A stretch of 39,651 nucleotides of DNA from Thermoleophilaceae bacterium (GTDB taxonomy: Bacteria; Actinomycetota; Thermoleophilia; Solirubrobacterales; Thermoleophilaceae), in assembly GCA_025937135.1 (NCBI GenBank), contig JAICRZ010000007.1, positions 1 to 39,651 of the forward strand, in the 5' to 3' direction. The notes beneath the pieces were generated by a model, which worked only from the letters and a program-made list of their open reading frames with translations, did not search any database and had not been told where the DNA came from. A program made the position numbers and the translations under genes. This document shows positions 1-7,726 of the stretch, piece after piece. How positions within the stretch are numbered: position 1 is the first letter of the stretch; every line of letters begins with the position of its first letter.

Positions 1-906
1 AAGATGATGGGCGCGGTGCAGCCGTTCATCTCGGGCGCGATCTCGAAGACGGTGAACATGCCGCAGGAGTCGACGGTGGCCGATATCGCCGACGCCTACC
101 TGCAGGCCTGGCACTGCGGCGTCAAGGCGCTCGCGATCTACCGCGACGGCTCGAAGACCGCGCAGGCGCTGCGCACCGACGCGAAGAAGGAGAAGGGCTC
201 CGGCGCCGCGGCCGAGGTCGTCGAGGCGCGCCCGACGCGTCGCAAGATGCCGAAGGAGCGGCAGTCGATCACGCACAAGTTCTCGATCGCCGGCCACGAG
301 GGCTACATCACGGCGGGCATGTACGAGGACGGCACGGTCGGCGAGATCTTCCTCACCGACATCGGCAAGGAGGGCTCGACGCTGCGCGGCATGATGAACG
401 CGTTCGCCACGTCGATCTCGATCGCGCTCCAGTACGGCGTCCCGCTCGAGACACTCGTGCGCAAGTTCGCGTACATGCGCTTCGACCCGGAGGGCGCCAC
501 CGGCAACCCGGAGGTCCCGTTCGCGAAGTCGATGCCCGACTACATCATGCGCTGGCTGGCCTCGCGCTTCCTCGACGTCGACATCCAGGAGGAGCTCGGG
601 ATCATGACCCCCGAGGTCCGCTCCCGGAAGGCGGCACAGGAGGCGCTGATGCGCGGCGACACCGCGGCGCCGGCCGCTCCCGCGAACGGCAACGGGGGCA
701 ACGGGAACGGCCACGCGAAGGTCGTCTCGCAGCCGGCGAAGACGGTCGCGGCCGCCGAGGCGATGACCGACTCGCCGCCGGTCATCCCCGCCAAGCTGGC
801 CGGTCTCGACCTGGGCCCGGCCTGCGCCCAGTGCGGCGGGATGATGCAGCGCACCGGCTCGTGCTACACGTGCTCGAGCTGCGGGAACAACACCGGCTGC
901 GGCTGA
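1..906 (+). CDS. nrdJ: Vitamin B12-dependent (class II) ribonucleotide reductase, C-terminal part
   Basis: The reading frame is open from base 1, so the 5' end lies outside the window and only the last 301 residues are present; family members are usually about three times longer. The enzyme reduces ribonucleotides to deoxyribonucleotides in the cytoplasm using adenosylcobalamin. The visible part has the typical late-barrel region ([15 protein letters not shown], then a [17 protein letters not shown] stretch and [22 protein letters not shown]). A low-complexity Asn/Gly/Ala linker follows, then a Cys-rich tail with CAQCGG, CYTCSSC and a terminal CG. Cys-rich tails of this kind in the family bind zinc and carry the redox thiols that re-reduce the active site. 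The assignment rests on recognised family motifs. Confidence 0.93.
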   Translation, partial: KMMGAVQPFISGAISKTVNMPQESTVADIADAYLQAWHCGVKALAIYRDGSKTAQALRTDAKKEKGSGAAAEVVEARPTRRKMPKERQSITHKFSIAGHEGYITAGMYEDGTVGEIFLTDIGKEGSTLRGMMNAFATSISIALQYGVPLETLVRKFAYMRFDPEGATGNPEVPFAKSMPDYIMRWLASRFLDVDIQEELGIMTPEVRSRKAAQEALMRGDTAAPAAPANGNGGNGNGHAKVVSQPAKTVAAAEAMTDSPPVIPAKLAGLDLGPACAQCGGMMQRTGSCYTCSSCGNNTGCG

Positions 907-1098
907 TGTGAAGTGTCATGAGCGGCGCAGTTCCGTTCATGACCCTGATTCTCCCGGTCGCCCCAGACCCGCTGGCTGTGCGTGCTGTATTCGTGCTCAC
1001 GCCCGCGCCCGGGCGGTATACGGGGCCTGGACTTGCCGCGTCGGCGGCAGCGAATCACAGGTCCCGAGCCTACCGCCCACATTTGAGCGTTTAGGCGC

Positions 1099-1104
1099 TA
1101 CAAT
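1099..1104 (+). promoter_or_regulatory. Putative -10 element of hipBA, with small overlapping palindrome
   Basis: TACAAT lies 9 bases before the hipB ATG, so the transcript would be leaderless or nearly so; no Shine-Dalgarno sequence is visible. No convincing -35 was found. The 9-bp palindrome TAGGCGCTA (1092-1100) overlaps the -10 and is a possible site for autorepression by the HipB-like protein, as is usual for this family. The operator role is inference. Confidence 0.4.
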
Positions 1105-1113
1105 CACCCAGAT

Positions 1114-1470
1114 ATGGCGACTAACAACAACGCCAGCCCGCGCCGTGGTCGTCGCACGCCCGCCTCGGTGCGGCGCGCCCTCAGGCAGCTTTCCGACGAT
1201 GTCCTGACATGGCGCAAGCTGCGAGGCCTGACGCAAGCCCAGCTCGCCGAGCGCGCTGATGTGTCCCTGAATACGGTCCGTCGCTTCGAGGGTGGGGACG
1301 GAGGCGTGAGTACCGAGAACTTGCTACGGATACTGCGCGCTATCGGACTATTGGACGGGGTGCACAAAGCGCTGGACCCCTACGAGACCGACGTCGGGAG
1401 ATTGCGTTCGGATGAGCACCTCCCGCGGCGGGTGCGCCCTCGCGACCTGATCGGTGAGGGCGATGGCTGA
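1114..1470 (+). CDS. XRE-family helix-turn-helix protein, HipB-like antitoxin
   Basis: A 118-residue protein with an XRE/Cro-type helix-turn-helix at about residues 30-80 (WRKLRGLTQAQLAERADVSL, then NTVRRFEGG), a basic N-terminus and a short C-terminal tail. In HipBA modules this protein binds the operator and neutralises the HipA kinase. The ATG was chosen because it sits 9 bases behind a TACAAT hexamer. The gene overlaps the downstream hipA-like gene by 8 bases, which indicates translational coupling. It is longer than classical E. coli HipB but normal for actinobacterial HipB-like regulators. Base composition is less GC-rich than the surroundings, a sign of transfer. Confidence 0.85.
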   Translation: MATNNNASPRRGRRTPASVRRALRQLSDDVLTWRKLRGLTQAQLAERADVSLNTVRRFEGGDGGVSTENLLRILRAIGLLDGVHKALDPYETDVGRLRSDEHLPRRVRPRDLIGEGDG

Positions 1471-2737
1471 AACCGCGGTCGATGTGATCGTTCAGATTGC
1501 CGGCGAGGACATTCTGGCCGGACGCCTCTGGTCACATCGACGCGGCCGGACAGAGTCAGCCACGTTCCGCTACGACCAAGACTTTCTCGCTCGTCCCGAC
1601 GCGTATGAGCTCGATCCTGCGCTCAGCCTTTCGGCGAGTCCACACCAGACTTCCGTCGGCCGTCCGATCTTCGGTGCGTTCTCGGACTGTGCTCCGGACC
1701 GCTGGGGCAGGCGACTGATTGCTAGGGCAGAGAAACAGCGAGCACGGCGTGACGACCGTGCCGAACGAAGCTTCGGCGAGATCGATCTGCTGCTCGGGGT
1801 GCGCGACGACCTCAGACAGGGAGCACTCCGTTTCCGCCACCCGGATAGCGACGTCTACCTCGCGGATGAGATCAGCGGCGTGCCCTCGCTGCTCGATTTG
1901 CCAGTGCTTCTGTCGGCAGCCGATCGAATCGAACGAAACGAGGCGAACGAACAGGAACTGCAGGCGCTGCTTCAGGGAGGCAGCTCACTCGGTGGGGCCC
2001 GGCCCAAGGCTCACGTCCTCGCCAGCGACGGCCGCATCGCGATTGCGAAGTTTCCCAGCAGTGCCAGCGATGACTGGGACGTGATGCGGTGGGAAGCGGT
2101 GGCCTTAGCGCTGGCACGCTCGAGTGGGATCACCGTTCCCGACTGGGGTCTTCATGAGATCGATGGCCGCTGGGTGCTGATCGTGAACCGATTCGATCGA
2201 AGGGGCGGTCGTCGGGTGGGTTACATCAGCGCCATGACGATGTTGGAAGCGACAGACGGAGAACAGGGCAGCTACCTGGAAATCGCAGACGCCATCACCG
2301 AGCGCTCGCCTGCCCCCGATGAAGACCTGCGCGAACTCTGGCGGCGCGTCGCCTTCTCGATCCTCGTGTCCAACACAGATGACCATCTGCGGAATCACGG
2401 TTTCTTGCGCGCGACTAGCGCGGGGTGGTCGCTGTCACCGGCCTTCGACCTCAACCCAAACCCCGAGGCCGGCCCAAAGCATCTAAGCACGGCGATTGAT
2501 TTCAGCGATGACCACGCCCGTTTAGAAGTGCTCCTCGAGGTCGCCGAAGAGTTCCGGCTGACTGAGGATGAGGCGCAATCGATCGTGCGCGAGGTCAGCA
2601 CCGCGACGAGCAATTGGCAGGCGGCGGCTGCGCGAGTGGGCCTCGATCAGGCCGCCATCGAACAGATGTCCCCCGCTTTCGATCACGACCAGGCGGACGC
2701 CGCCCGTGACTTCGCCGGTCTGGCCAGTTCGTCCTGA
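1463..2737 (+). CDS. HipA-family serine/threonine kinase toxin
   Basis: A 424-residue protein with an N-terminal HipA_N-like domain and a HipA_C kinase domain. Visible landmarks are the P-loop-like GGSSLGGARPK (about 172-182), the catalytic-loop NTDDHLRNH (about 304-312) and the metal-binding AFDLNP (about 327-332). Family members phosphorylate aminoacyl-tRNA synthetases such as GltX and so stall growth; the substrate here is unknown. The ATG at 1463 follows GGTGAGGG; an in-frame GTG at 1454 is an alternative. All core kinase motifs look intact, so the toxin is probably active. It is paired with the HipB-like gene. AT-richer codons than neighbouring genes suggest horizontal acquisition. Confidence 0.9.
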   Translation: MAETAVDVIVQIAGEDILAGRLWSHRRGRTESATFRYDQDFLARPDAYELDPALSLSASPHQTSVGRPIFGAFSDCAPDRWGRRLIARAEKQRARRDDRAERSFGEIDLLLGVRDDLRQGALRFRHPDSDVYLADEISGVPSLLDLPVLLSAADRIERNEANEQELQALLQGGSSLGGARPKAHVLASDGRIAIAKFPSSASDDWDVMRWEAVALALARSSGITVPDWGLHEIDGRWVLIVNRFDRRGGRRVGYISAMTMLEATDGEQGSYLEIADAITERSPAPDEDLRELWRRVAFSILVSNTDDHLRNHGFLRATSAGWSLSPAFDLNPNPEAGPKHLSTAIDFSDDHARLEVLLEVAEEFRLTEDEAQSIVREVSTATSNWQAAAARVGLDQAAIEQMSPAFDHDQADAARDFAGLASSS

Positions 2738-2783
2738 CGTCTGGCGGGTTTTCTACGCGCGGCTGATCCGTTCGTGACACGGT

Positions 2784-2805
2784 GGGGGCACCGGGCGGTG
2801 CCCCC
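2784..2805. terminator. Hairpin terminator between hipA and the sigma factor
   Basis: A perfect 9-bp GC stem (GGGGGCACC / GGTGCCCCC) with a GGGC loop lies between two convergent stop codons (2737 and 2823). It has no T-run, so it would act as a high-GC, probably bidirectional terminator. Confidence 0.75.
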
Positions 2806-2822
2806 ATAGGCCGAGCACGGCG

Positions 2823-3734
2823 CTACGCCAGCATCCCCTCCAGCGCCGCCGCGCGCGGGAGCTGTCCGATCCGCGCGAGCGTTTCGCCTTCGATCTGGCG
2901 GACGCGCTCGCGCGTGATCCCCACGTGCTGCCCGATGTCCTCGAGCGTCATGGGCTCCTCGGTGCCGAGCCCGAAGCGCAGCTCGATGATCTTGCGGCTG
3001 CGTTCCGGCAACGTGGCGAGCAGCAGTGCCACGTCGCGGCGGCGCAGCACCTTCTCCGCTCGCTCGTACGGCGACTCGCCATGGCGGTCCTCGATGAACT
3101 CCCCGAACTCCGCCTCGCCGTCGTCGGCGCCGACCGGCATCGCGAGCGAGACCGGCTCCTCGCCGTACGACAGGACCCTCTCCACACGTGCCGGCGACAG
3201 CTGAGCCTTTTCGGCTATCTCCTCGATCGTCGGCTCGCGCTCCAGGTCCGTCCGCAGTTCCTCGCGCGTGCGCACGAGGAAGTTGATGCGGTCGACCATG
3301 TGGACCGGCACGCGAATCGTCCGCGATTGCTCCGCGATCGCGCGGAGGATGGCCTGGCGAATCCACCAGGTCGCATACGTCGAGAACTTGAACCCACGCC
3401 GCCAGTCGAACTTCTCGGCCGCGCGCATCAGGCCGAGGTTGCCCTCCTGGATCAGGTCGAGAAGCGCGAGCCCGCGATCGGTGTAGCGCTTCGCGATCGA
3501 GAACACGAGCCGTAGGTTCGCCTCCACGAGGCGATTCTTCGCGTCCTGGTCGTGGCGCTCGATCCGCTGCGAGAGCGCCACCTCCTCCTCACGTGTGAGC
3601 AGCCGGTAACGGCCGATCTCCCTGAGGTACTGCCGCAGCGTGTCGTCGCCGCGCGGTTCCACAGGCGTTCTCTCCACGCTGGTCGTGCCTGCATGAGGTT
3701 CTTCAGCACGCTGATCCCTCCGCTGCTGAGCCAT
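2823..3734 (-). CDS. Sigma-70 family RNA polymerase sigma factor (RpoD/SigA-like)
   Basis: A 303-residue group 1/2 sigma factor. Region 1.2 ([20 protein letters not shown]) is followed by region 2 ([55 protein letters not shown]), region 3 ([14 protein letters not shown]) and region 4 ([20 protein letters not shown]). It directs RNA polymerase to -35/-10 promoters. The acidic region 1.1 of large primary sigma factors is absent, and the last helix reads [12 protein letters not shown] where VRQIEAKAL is usual, so it may be a SigB/HrdA-type group 2 factor rather than the only primary sigma. The ATG at 3734 follows a strong GGGGAGGAAG ribosome-binding site; the frame continues upstream but without a comparable start. 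Confidence 0.93.
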   Translation of the reverse strand: MAQQRRDQRAEEPHAGTTSVERTPVEPRGDDTLRQYLREIGRYRLLTREEEVALSQRIERHDQDAKNRLVEANLRLVFSIAKRYTDRGLALLDLIQEGNLGLMRAAEKFDWRRGFKFSTYATWWIRQAILRAIAEQSRTIRVPVHMVDRINFLVRTREELRTDLEREPTIEEIAEKAQLSPARVERVLSYGEEPVSLAMPVGADDGEAEFGEFIEDRHGESPYERAEKVLRRRDVALLLATLPERSRKIIELRFGLGTEEPMTLEDIGQHVGITRERVRQIEGETLARIGQLPRAAALEGMLA

Positions 3735-4078
3735 CTTTCTTCCTCCCCTCGGTCCCAGCAGCATCCGTGTGCGTGAACCTTCTATTCCTCGAACAGTGGG
3801 CCAATCGACTGCGCTCTGTGACACCTCCGGAATCGCGAATGCGAACCTGGGCGCGCGCTAAGACGACGCGCACGCTCTCGCAAGCAAGGGCGAACCTGGT
3901 TCCTCGGTACTCGTGCCCCACGCGCGTGGTGAGCCACAAACTCTGGCCCGCCTGGCGCTGACCTGATCGACGGTTTTACGTGCCTACGCAGGCCAACTCG
4001 CGGGGCACTTCTATTGGGTCGGATCTGTCGCGAACATAACCGCACGATGCGGCCAAGGCAAGCGCACTGTGCGCATTT
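3735..4078. other. 344-bp gap between sigma factor and STAS genes
   Basis: Apart from the ribosome-binding site of the sigma-factor gene (purine-rich on the minus strand, 3735-3752) and a small palindrome at 4062-4074, I see no supported gene. Short frames here lack family resemblance and codon bias. The region must hold the sigma-factor promoter, reading leftwards, but I could not identify convincing hexamers. Confidence 0.5.
4062..4074. terminator. Possible weak hairpin downstream of the STAS gene
   Basis: GCGCACTGTGCGC forms a 5-bp stem with a 3-base loop immediately after the STAS stop codon. On the plus strand it is followed by ATTTTTA, so the T-run is on the wrong side for the minus-strand STAS transcript. 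It may only be a 3'-end stabilising hairpin. Confidence 0.3.
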
Positions 4079-4450
4079 TTACGCGTTGCCGCTCGCCGAT
4101 CCCGTGGAGTCGCCCAGCGCCTCTGCCTCGCTGGCGTAGGTCTCCAGCGCTCCAGGACCTGCGAGCTGCGCGGCCCGGCGCACCGGTCCGTCCGGTGCGA
4201 TCACGACGAGCCGGCGTCCGCTCCGCGCGAACCGGCGCCGCGCCGCCACGAGCTGCCGCAGCGCGCGTGCCGAGACGTAGCTGACGTCGCTCAGATCGAT
4301 GACCACATCGCGTGCGCCGCTGCGCGCCGCGCCGCCGAGATGGCCCTCCAGCGCTGGCTCCTCGTCGCCTGCGAGCTCGCCGTGGACGTGGATGCGCGCG
4401 ACATCGCCGATCGGCGTGTCCGTGTGGATCGGAGGCGTGCCTGGCTCCAC
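4079..4450 (-). CDS. STAS-domain protein (anti-sigma factor antagonist-like, degenerate)
   Basis: A 123-residue single-domain protein with the STAS core: strand IHVHGELA, then DVVIDLSDVSYVSARALRQL (49-68) and a basic helix before LVVIAPDGPVRRAAQLAG. SpoIIAA-type proteins bind anti-sigma kinases and are switched by phosphorylation of a serine in a D-S-S-G motif. Here the aligned residues read S-A-R-A, so the phospho-acceptor serine and the glycine are missing; it may act as a non-switchable partner or structural STAS domain. The GTG start has only a weak ribosome-binding site (AGGCGA). It lies 76 bases downstream of the FkbM methyltransferase on the same strand and is probably co-transcribed. 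Confidence 0.72.
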   Translation of the reverse strand: MEPGTPPIHTDTPIGDVARIHVHGELAGDEEPALEGHLGGAARSGARDVVIDLSDVSYVSARALRQLVAARRRFARSGRRLVVIAPDGPVRRAAQLAGPGALETYASEAEALGDSTGSASGNA

Positions 4451-4458
4451 GGCTTCGC

Positions 4459-4521
4459 CTATCGTCGAATGGACTCGGCGCAGCGCGCCGCACGCCGTGG
4501 TGGTCGCTTACCCAGGTTCAT
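4459..4521 (-). CDS. Possible 20-aa leader ORF ahead of the STAS gene
   Basis: An ATG at 4521 is preceded by a good GAGGTGA ribosome-binding site that overlaps the end of the methyltransferase gene. The frame runs for 20 basic, Arg-rich codons (begins MNLGKRPPRR) to a TAG, 8 bases before the GTG of the STAS gene. It is in a different frame from the STAS gene. It could be a leader peptide or a mark of an old frameshift that separated the STAS gene from its real start. Confidence 0.25.
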   Translation of the reverse strand: MNLGKRPPRRAARCAESIRR

Positions 4522-4526
4522 AAGGA

Positions 4527-5252
4527 TCACCTCGCCGCCCGCTCCGACACGAAGGTGGTGTGCCACCCCCAACCCGTCGCGTCGATCCTGACGTTGACGA
4601 GGCGGAAGTTGGCGCGCTGGAGGTTATCGACGGCCGCCCGGATCTGTCGCAGTTGGGCCGGCTGGCTGAACTCGACGCAGAGCGTCCCCACCGGCACCCG
4701 GTGCTCGAGGACGTGCTCGAGGATCGCGTACTCCGCACCCTCGGCGCTCAGCTTGAGCAGGTCGAGGTGATCGTCGCCGAACTCGCACATCAGCGAGACG
4801 ACCGAGCGGACGGGTGCACGGAAGCCGGGCTCGGTGCCGTGCAGGTCGACCGCCGAGTAGGAGATGTGGCCGTGCCGTGCCGGGCGGTGGAAGACGAGCG
4901 TCGCGTCGGAGCTCCACACGCCCACCGGGTGAATCGCGATCTCCGGGTGGCCCGCCGCCGCATCATGCGCGTACGCCAGCGCCTCGGGAACGGGGTCGAA
5001 CGAATGCATCCGGCAGCCGACACGGCGTGCGAGCTCGAGCTCGAGCGAGATGTCGTGCCCGATGCCGACCAGGTAGCAGACCGAACTCGGCGTGAGCGCG
5101 CGGAGCGGGATGACCCATCCGCCCGCGTCGCCGCCGAGCAGCACGAGGTCAGAACCGTCGGCCGGATGCACGCTGAGCAAAAAGCGCCGCCGCCGCACCC
5201 TGGCCGAGATCGCAGCCGAGACGTGGCGGCGGTCGAGAAGTGCACGCGCCAT
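4527..5252 (-). CDS. FkbM-family SAM-dependent methyltransferase
   Basis: A 241-residue protein with an FkbM-type Rossmann methyltransferase core: an SAM-loop equivalent around YLVGIGHDISLELELA, the acidic strand end MHSFDPVPEALAYAHDAA, WSSDATLVFH, and the late motif DLLKLSAEGAEYAILEHV, where families usually read K-x-D-x-EG-x-E. FkbM enzymes O-methylate hydroxyls, often on sugars of exported glycans. The location beside a polysaccharide locus fits that use, but the substrate is unknown. The glycine-rich SAM loop is weakly conserved. The ATG at 5252 was chosen because it sits 5 bases after a TACCGT -10 element; the frame extends upstream without a better start. Confidence 0.75.
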   Translation of the reverse strand: MARALLDRRHVSAAISARVRRRRFLLSVHPADGSDLVLLGGDAGGWVIPLRALTPSSVCYLVGIGHDISLELELARRVGCRMHSFDPVPEALAYAHDAAAGHPEIAIHPVGVWSSDATLVFHRPARHGHISYSAVDLHGTEPGFRAPVRSVVSLMCEFGDDHLDLLKLSAEGAEYAILEHVLEHRVPVGTLCVEFSQPAQLRQIRAAVDNLQRANFRLVNVRIDATGWGWHTTFVSERAAR

Positions 5253-5257
5253 GGTCC

Positions 5258-5287
5258 ACGGTACGACCGCCCGCGGGCTGCGCGCAA
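5258..5287 (-). promoter_or_regulatory. Promoter of the FkbM gene, apparently leaderless
   Basis: On the minus strand TTGCGC (5287-5282), an 18-bp spacer and TACCGT (5263-5258) are followed after 5 bases by the ATG at 5252. No Shine-Dalgarno sequence is present. The spacing matches four other promoters in this window. Confidence 0.55.
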
Positions 5288-5314
5288 AGGTCGCGAGGAA
5301 GGCGCAAAGACGCC

Positions 5315-5344
5315 TTGCGCCCACGAAAAAAACGGGGTTACGGT
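5315..5344 (+). promoter_or_regulatory. Promoter of the coiled-coil protein gene
   Basis: TTGCGC (5315-5320), an 18-bp spacer and TACGGT (5339-5344) lie ahead of the GTG at 5379. This leaves a short leader that carries a GAGGGGGAG ribosome-binding site. It is divergent from, and nearly identical in hexamers to, the FkbM promoter. Confidence 0.5.
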
Positions 5345-5378
5345 GAAGGATCGATCCCGGTTCGAGGGGGAGTCCCAC

Positions 5379-7715
5379 GTGAGGCTGTCGACACGACGTC
5401 ACCAAAAGGCACAGGACGGATTGCGCCGAGCCGTGGCCAACTCGCGCTACGGCGAGGTGCGCCGAACGGTCGAGCAACTGATGAGGGTCTACGGACTCTC
5501 GGAGCTGACGCAGAAGTCGCGAGCAGAGATGGAGCAATGGCTCACCGAGTCCGGTCTTGCGGCGAGCCCCTCGCTGTGGGACGTCGGCATGCGCGGCGAG
5601 GTGATCGTGTCCCGGATCGAACGGGATGCCGTCGACCCCACGCCGGACCAGGTCACCGTCGAGCCCGCGGCGGCGGAGCAGGCTGACCCGAGCGAGGAAG
5701 AAGCGCAGCAGGACACGAGCGCCGCTGAGACGAACGACGGCGACACCGACGGCGTGGCCCAGGAACTCCAGGCGGAGCTCGAGCGCCGGCGCACCTTCGA
5801 GGAGCGGATCGGGTCCCTCATCGAGTCACAGCGCGAGGCGCAGCGCCAGCACGAGGCCGATGTCGCTCGGCACGCGGCCGAGATCGCGGACGCCGAGCGC
5901 CGGCTTGCCGCGAGCGACGAAGCACTTGCCGAAGCGCGCGACGCGGCGAAGCGCGAGCGCGAGCGGATCACGGCGCTCGAGGAGCGCATCGGCGCGCTCA
6001 CGCGCTCCGAGCAGGAGGCGCAGGGCCACGAGGCGCAACTCATCGGGCAGCTGGACGAGCTGACCGCGAGCGCCGCGCAGGACCGCGAACGAGCGGCGGC
6101 GCTCGAGGGGCGCGTCATGGAACTCACCGACGCCGGCGAGCGCCAGGCCGAGCACGCGGTCGCTTCCGAAGCGCGCCTTGCCGAGCTGTCCACGGCTCTC
6201 GAGGAGGCGCGCGCCGACGCGTCGGCGAAGGCCGACGAGGTGGCCGCCGCCGAGCGGCGTGTGAACGAGGCCCGCGAGGAGGTCGAGCGCGAGCTGCGCG
6301 CGCGCATGGACTCCGAGCAGGCCCTCGAGGCTGCGAAGGCGGACGCCGAGCGGCGACTCGCCGAGCTACGGGAGCGGCTCGAGCAGGAGCTCGACGCGCT
6401 GAAGTCGGCCGCCGACGAGCAGGTGGCCGCCGTCAAGGTGGCCGCGGACGAGCAGGTGGCCGCCGTCAAGTCGGCCGCGGACGAGCAGGTCGAGGCGGTT
6501 AAGACGACCGCCCAGGAGCGCGTCGACGATGCACGCGAGCGGCTCGAGCAGGAGCTGCGGATGCGCATGGACACCGACCGCGAGCTCGAGCACGTGCGTG
6601 GCGAGCTTCAGACGGTTTCCGCGGAGCTCGAGCGGACACGCGAGAGCGTCGACGCCGAGCGCGCGCAGGCGGAGCGCGTTTCGCAGGAGCAGGCCGCGAC
6701 GGTCGAGCTGCTGGAATCGACCCGGCAGGAGCTGGCGGGGTCGGAGGCGGCCCTCGCAGCGATGATCTCCGAGCGCGACGGGCTCGAGCAGGAGCTGGCG
6801 GCTCGCGAGAACGCCCTCGCCGAGGCGGCCGACGCGATGGCCGACGCGGGCTCCGCGCACGCCGCTGCGGAGGCGAAGCTCCGCGAGGAGTGCGACGGGC
6901 TCAAATTCGAGCTGGCCGACGAGCGCCAGGCGCGCAACCAGGTGACGGCCGAGCTCGCGCAGGTGCGTACGCAGGCCGAGCAGCAGGCCGCCAGCGTGGC
7001 CGAGAGCGAGCGGCGCATCGCCGAAGCGCTCGAGCAGCGCCTGCAGGCGATCATCGATTCCGAGCGCCAGGCGCGCGAGGCGCAGGAGCGCATGCGGATC
7101 GAGGCCGAGCAGGCGGCCGAGCGCCGCGCCGCCGAGCAGGCGGCCGCGGAGGCCCGGATCGCCGAGGCGCGCCAGCTGCTGGCCGACGCGCACATGGAGG
7201 CCCACCGCGACCGCGAACGACGCGAGCAGATCGAGGAACGGCTGCGCGCCTTCGCTCAGTCAGGCGCGGAGCTCAGCGAGTCCGAAGCCATGACCGCGGC
7301 AGCGGAGCTCAACGGGCAGCCGGTCCCGGTGATGGAGCGGCCCATACCCGAGATGGCCCCGGAGATCGTCGCGCCGCCGGACGAGCCGGCTGCGCCTGAG
7401 CAGCCGACGGTCGTGCACAACGGCAATGGCTCGCACACCGCGACAGCGACCGCGACCGCACCCGCGCCCACGTCCGAGCGCGGCCTCAAGCGGCTGCGCA
7501 AGCGCCGCGCGATCGACGAGAGCAGGCGAGGCAAGGTGGCGAAGTGCACCGTCTGCTCGCGCCAGGTCGTGGCGACGTCGAAGGACGAGTTCAACGCCAG
7601 CGGCTGGATCATCTCGCGCGACAACGCGGTCTGCCCGCAGTGCCGCGCCGAGGGCTGGGAGTTCCCCGCAGACGCCGCGCTGCCGTACCGCAGGTCATCC
7701 GAGAAGATCGTCTAG
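5379..7715 (+). CDS. Large coiled-coil protein with C-terminal zinc ribbon
   Basis: A 778-residue protein I do not recognise as a named family. Residues 1-90 form a basic, helical head (includes RRTVEQLMRVYGLSELTQKS). An acidic linker follows. About residues 125-640 are an almost uninterrupted Ala/Glu/Arg-rich coiled coil with three near-perfect 11-residue repeats at 343-375. A Pro-rich and Asn/Gly-rich linker leads to a zinc ribbon with C723-x2-C726 and C752-x2-C755. There is no signal peptide or membrane segment, so it is cytoplasmic. The GTG at 5379 follows GAGGGGGAG. It is 11 bases upstream of a membrane-protein gene and then a Wzc-type kinase, so a scaffold or polarity role for the polysaccharide machinery is possible. 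That is inference; SMC-like and nucleoid-binding roles cannot be excluded. Confidence 0.8.
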   Translation: MRLSTRRHQKAQDGLRRAVANSRYGEVRRTVEQLMRVYGLSELTQKSRAEMEQWLTESGLAASPSLWDVGMRGEVIVSRIERDAVDPTPDQVTVEPAAAEQADPSEEEAQQDTSAAETNDGDTDGVAQELQAELERRRTFEERIGSLIESQREAQRQHEADVARHAAEIADAERRLAASDEALAEARDAAKRERERITALEERIGALTRSEQEAQGHEAQLIGQLDELTASAAQDRERAAALEGRVMELTDAGERQAEHAVASEARLAELSTALEEARADASAKADEVAAAERRVNEAREEVERELRARMDSEQALEAAKADAERRLAELRERLEQELDALKSAADEQVAAVKVAADEQVAAVKSAADEQVEAVKTTAQERVDDARERLEQELRMRMDTDRELEHVRGELQTVSAELERTRESVDAERAQAERVSQEQAATVELLESTRQELAGSEAALAAMISERDGLEQELAARENALAEAADAMADAGSAHAAAEAKLREECDGLKFELADERQARNQVTAELAQVRTQAEQQAASVAESERRIAEALEQRLQAIIDSERQAREAQERMRIEAEQAAERRAAEQAAAEARIAEARQLLADAHMEAHRDRERREQIEERLRAFAQSGAELSESEAMTAAAELNGQPVPVMERPIPEMAPEIVAPPDEPAAPEQPTVVHNGNGSHTATATATAPAPTSERGLKRLRKRRAIDESRRGKVAKCTVCSRQVVATSKDEFNASGWIISRDNAVCPQCRAEGWEFPADAALPYRRSSEKIV
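6405..6536 (+). repeat. Tandem 33-bp repeats encoding hendecads
   Basis: Four consecutive 33-bp units start at 6405, 6438, 6471 and 6504. The first three encode (S/V)AADEQV(A/E)AVK almost identically; the fourth is degenerate. An 11-residue period implies a local right-handed or straight coiled coil within an otherwise heptad-like rod, and tandem identity makes copy number variable in principle. Confidence 0.85.
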
Positions 7716-7726
7716 CGGGCACGGTC

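Larger units (their letters stand above)
932..2778. repeat. Short near-direct repeats flanking hipBA
   Basis: TCCGTTCATGAC at 932-943 and TCCGTTCGTGAC at 2767-2778 match at 11 of 12 bases and bracket the toxin-antitoxin pair. A second pair, GCGGCTGAT, lies at 899-907 (over the nrdJ stop) and 2759-2767. The two pairs are spaced differently on each side (33 versus 8 bases), so this is not a clean target-site duplication. They could be scars of the event that placed the lower-GC hipBA block behind nrdJ, or chance. Confidence 0.35.

Noticed and set aside
1001-1014. GCCCG-cgcc-CGGGC stem as a terminator for nrdJ
   Set aside because: The stem is only 5 bp, in GC-rich sequence about 95 bases after the stop, with no T-run; it is likely chance.
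2823-3824. Longer sigma-factor start at 3824
   Set aside because: The extra 30 residues match no sigma-factor region, and the ATG at 3734 has a strong ribosome-binding site.
4560-5378. Upstream extension of the coiled-coil protein by 273 codons
   Set aside because: The extension is antisense to the FkbM methyltransferase and has His/Arg-rich shadow composition. The GTG at 5379 has a ribosome-binding site and a promoter ahead of it.
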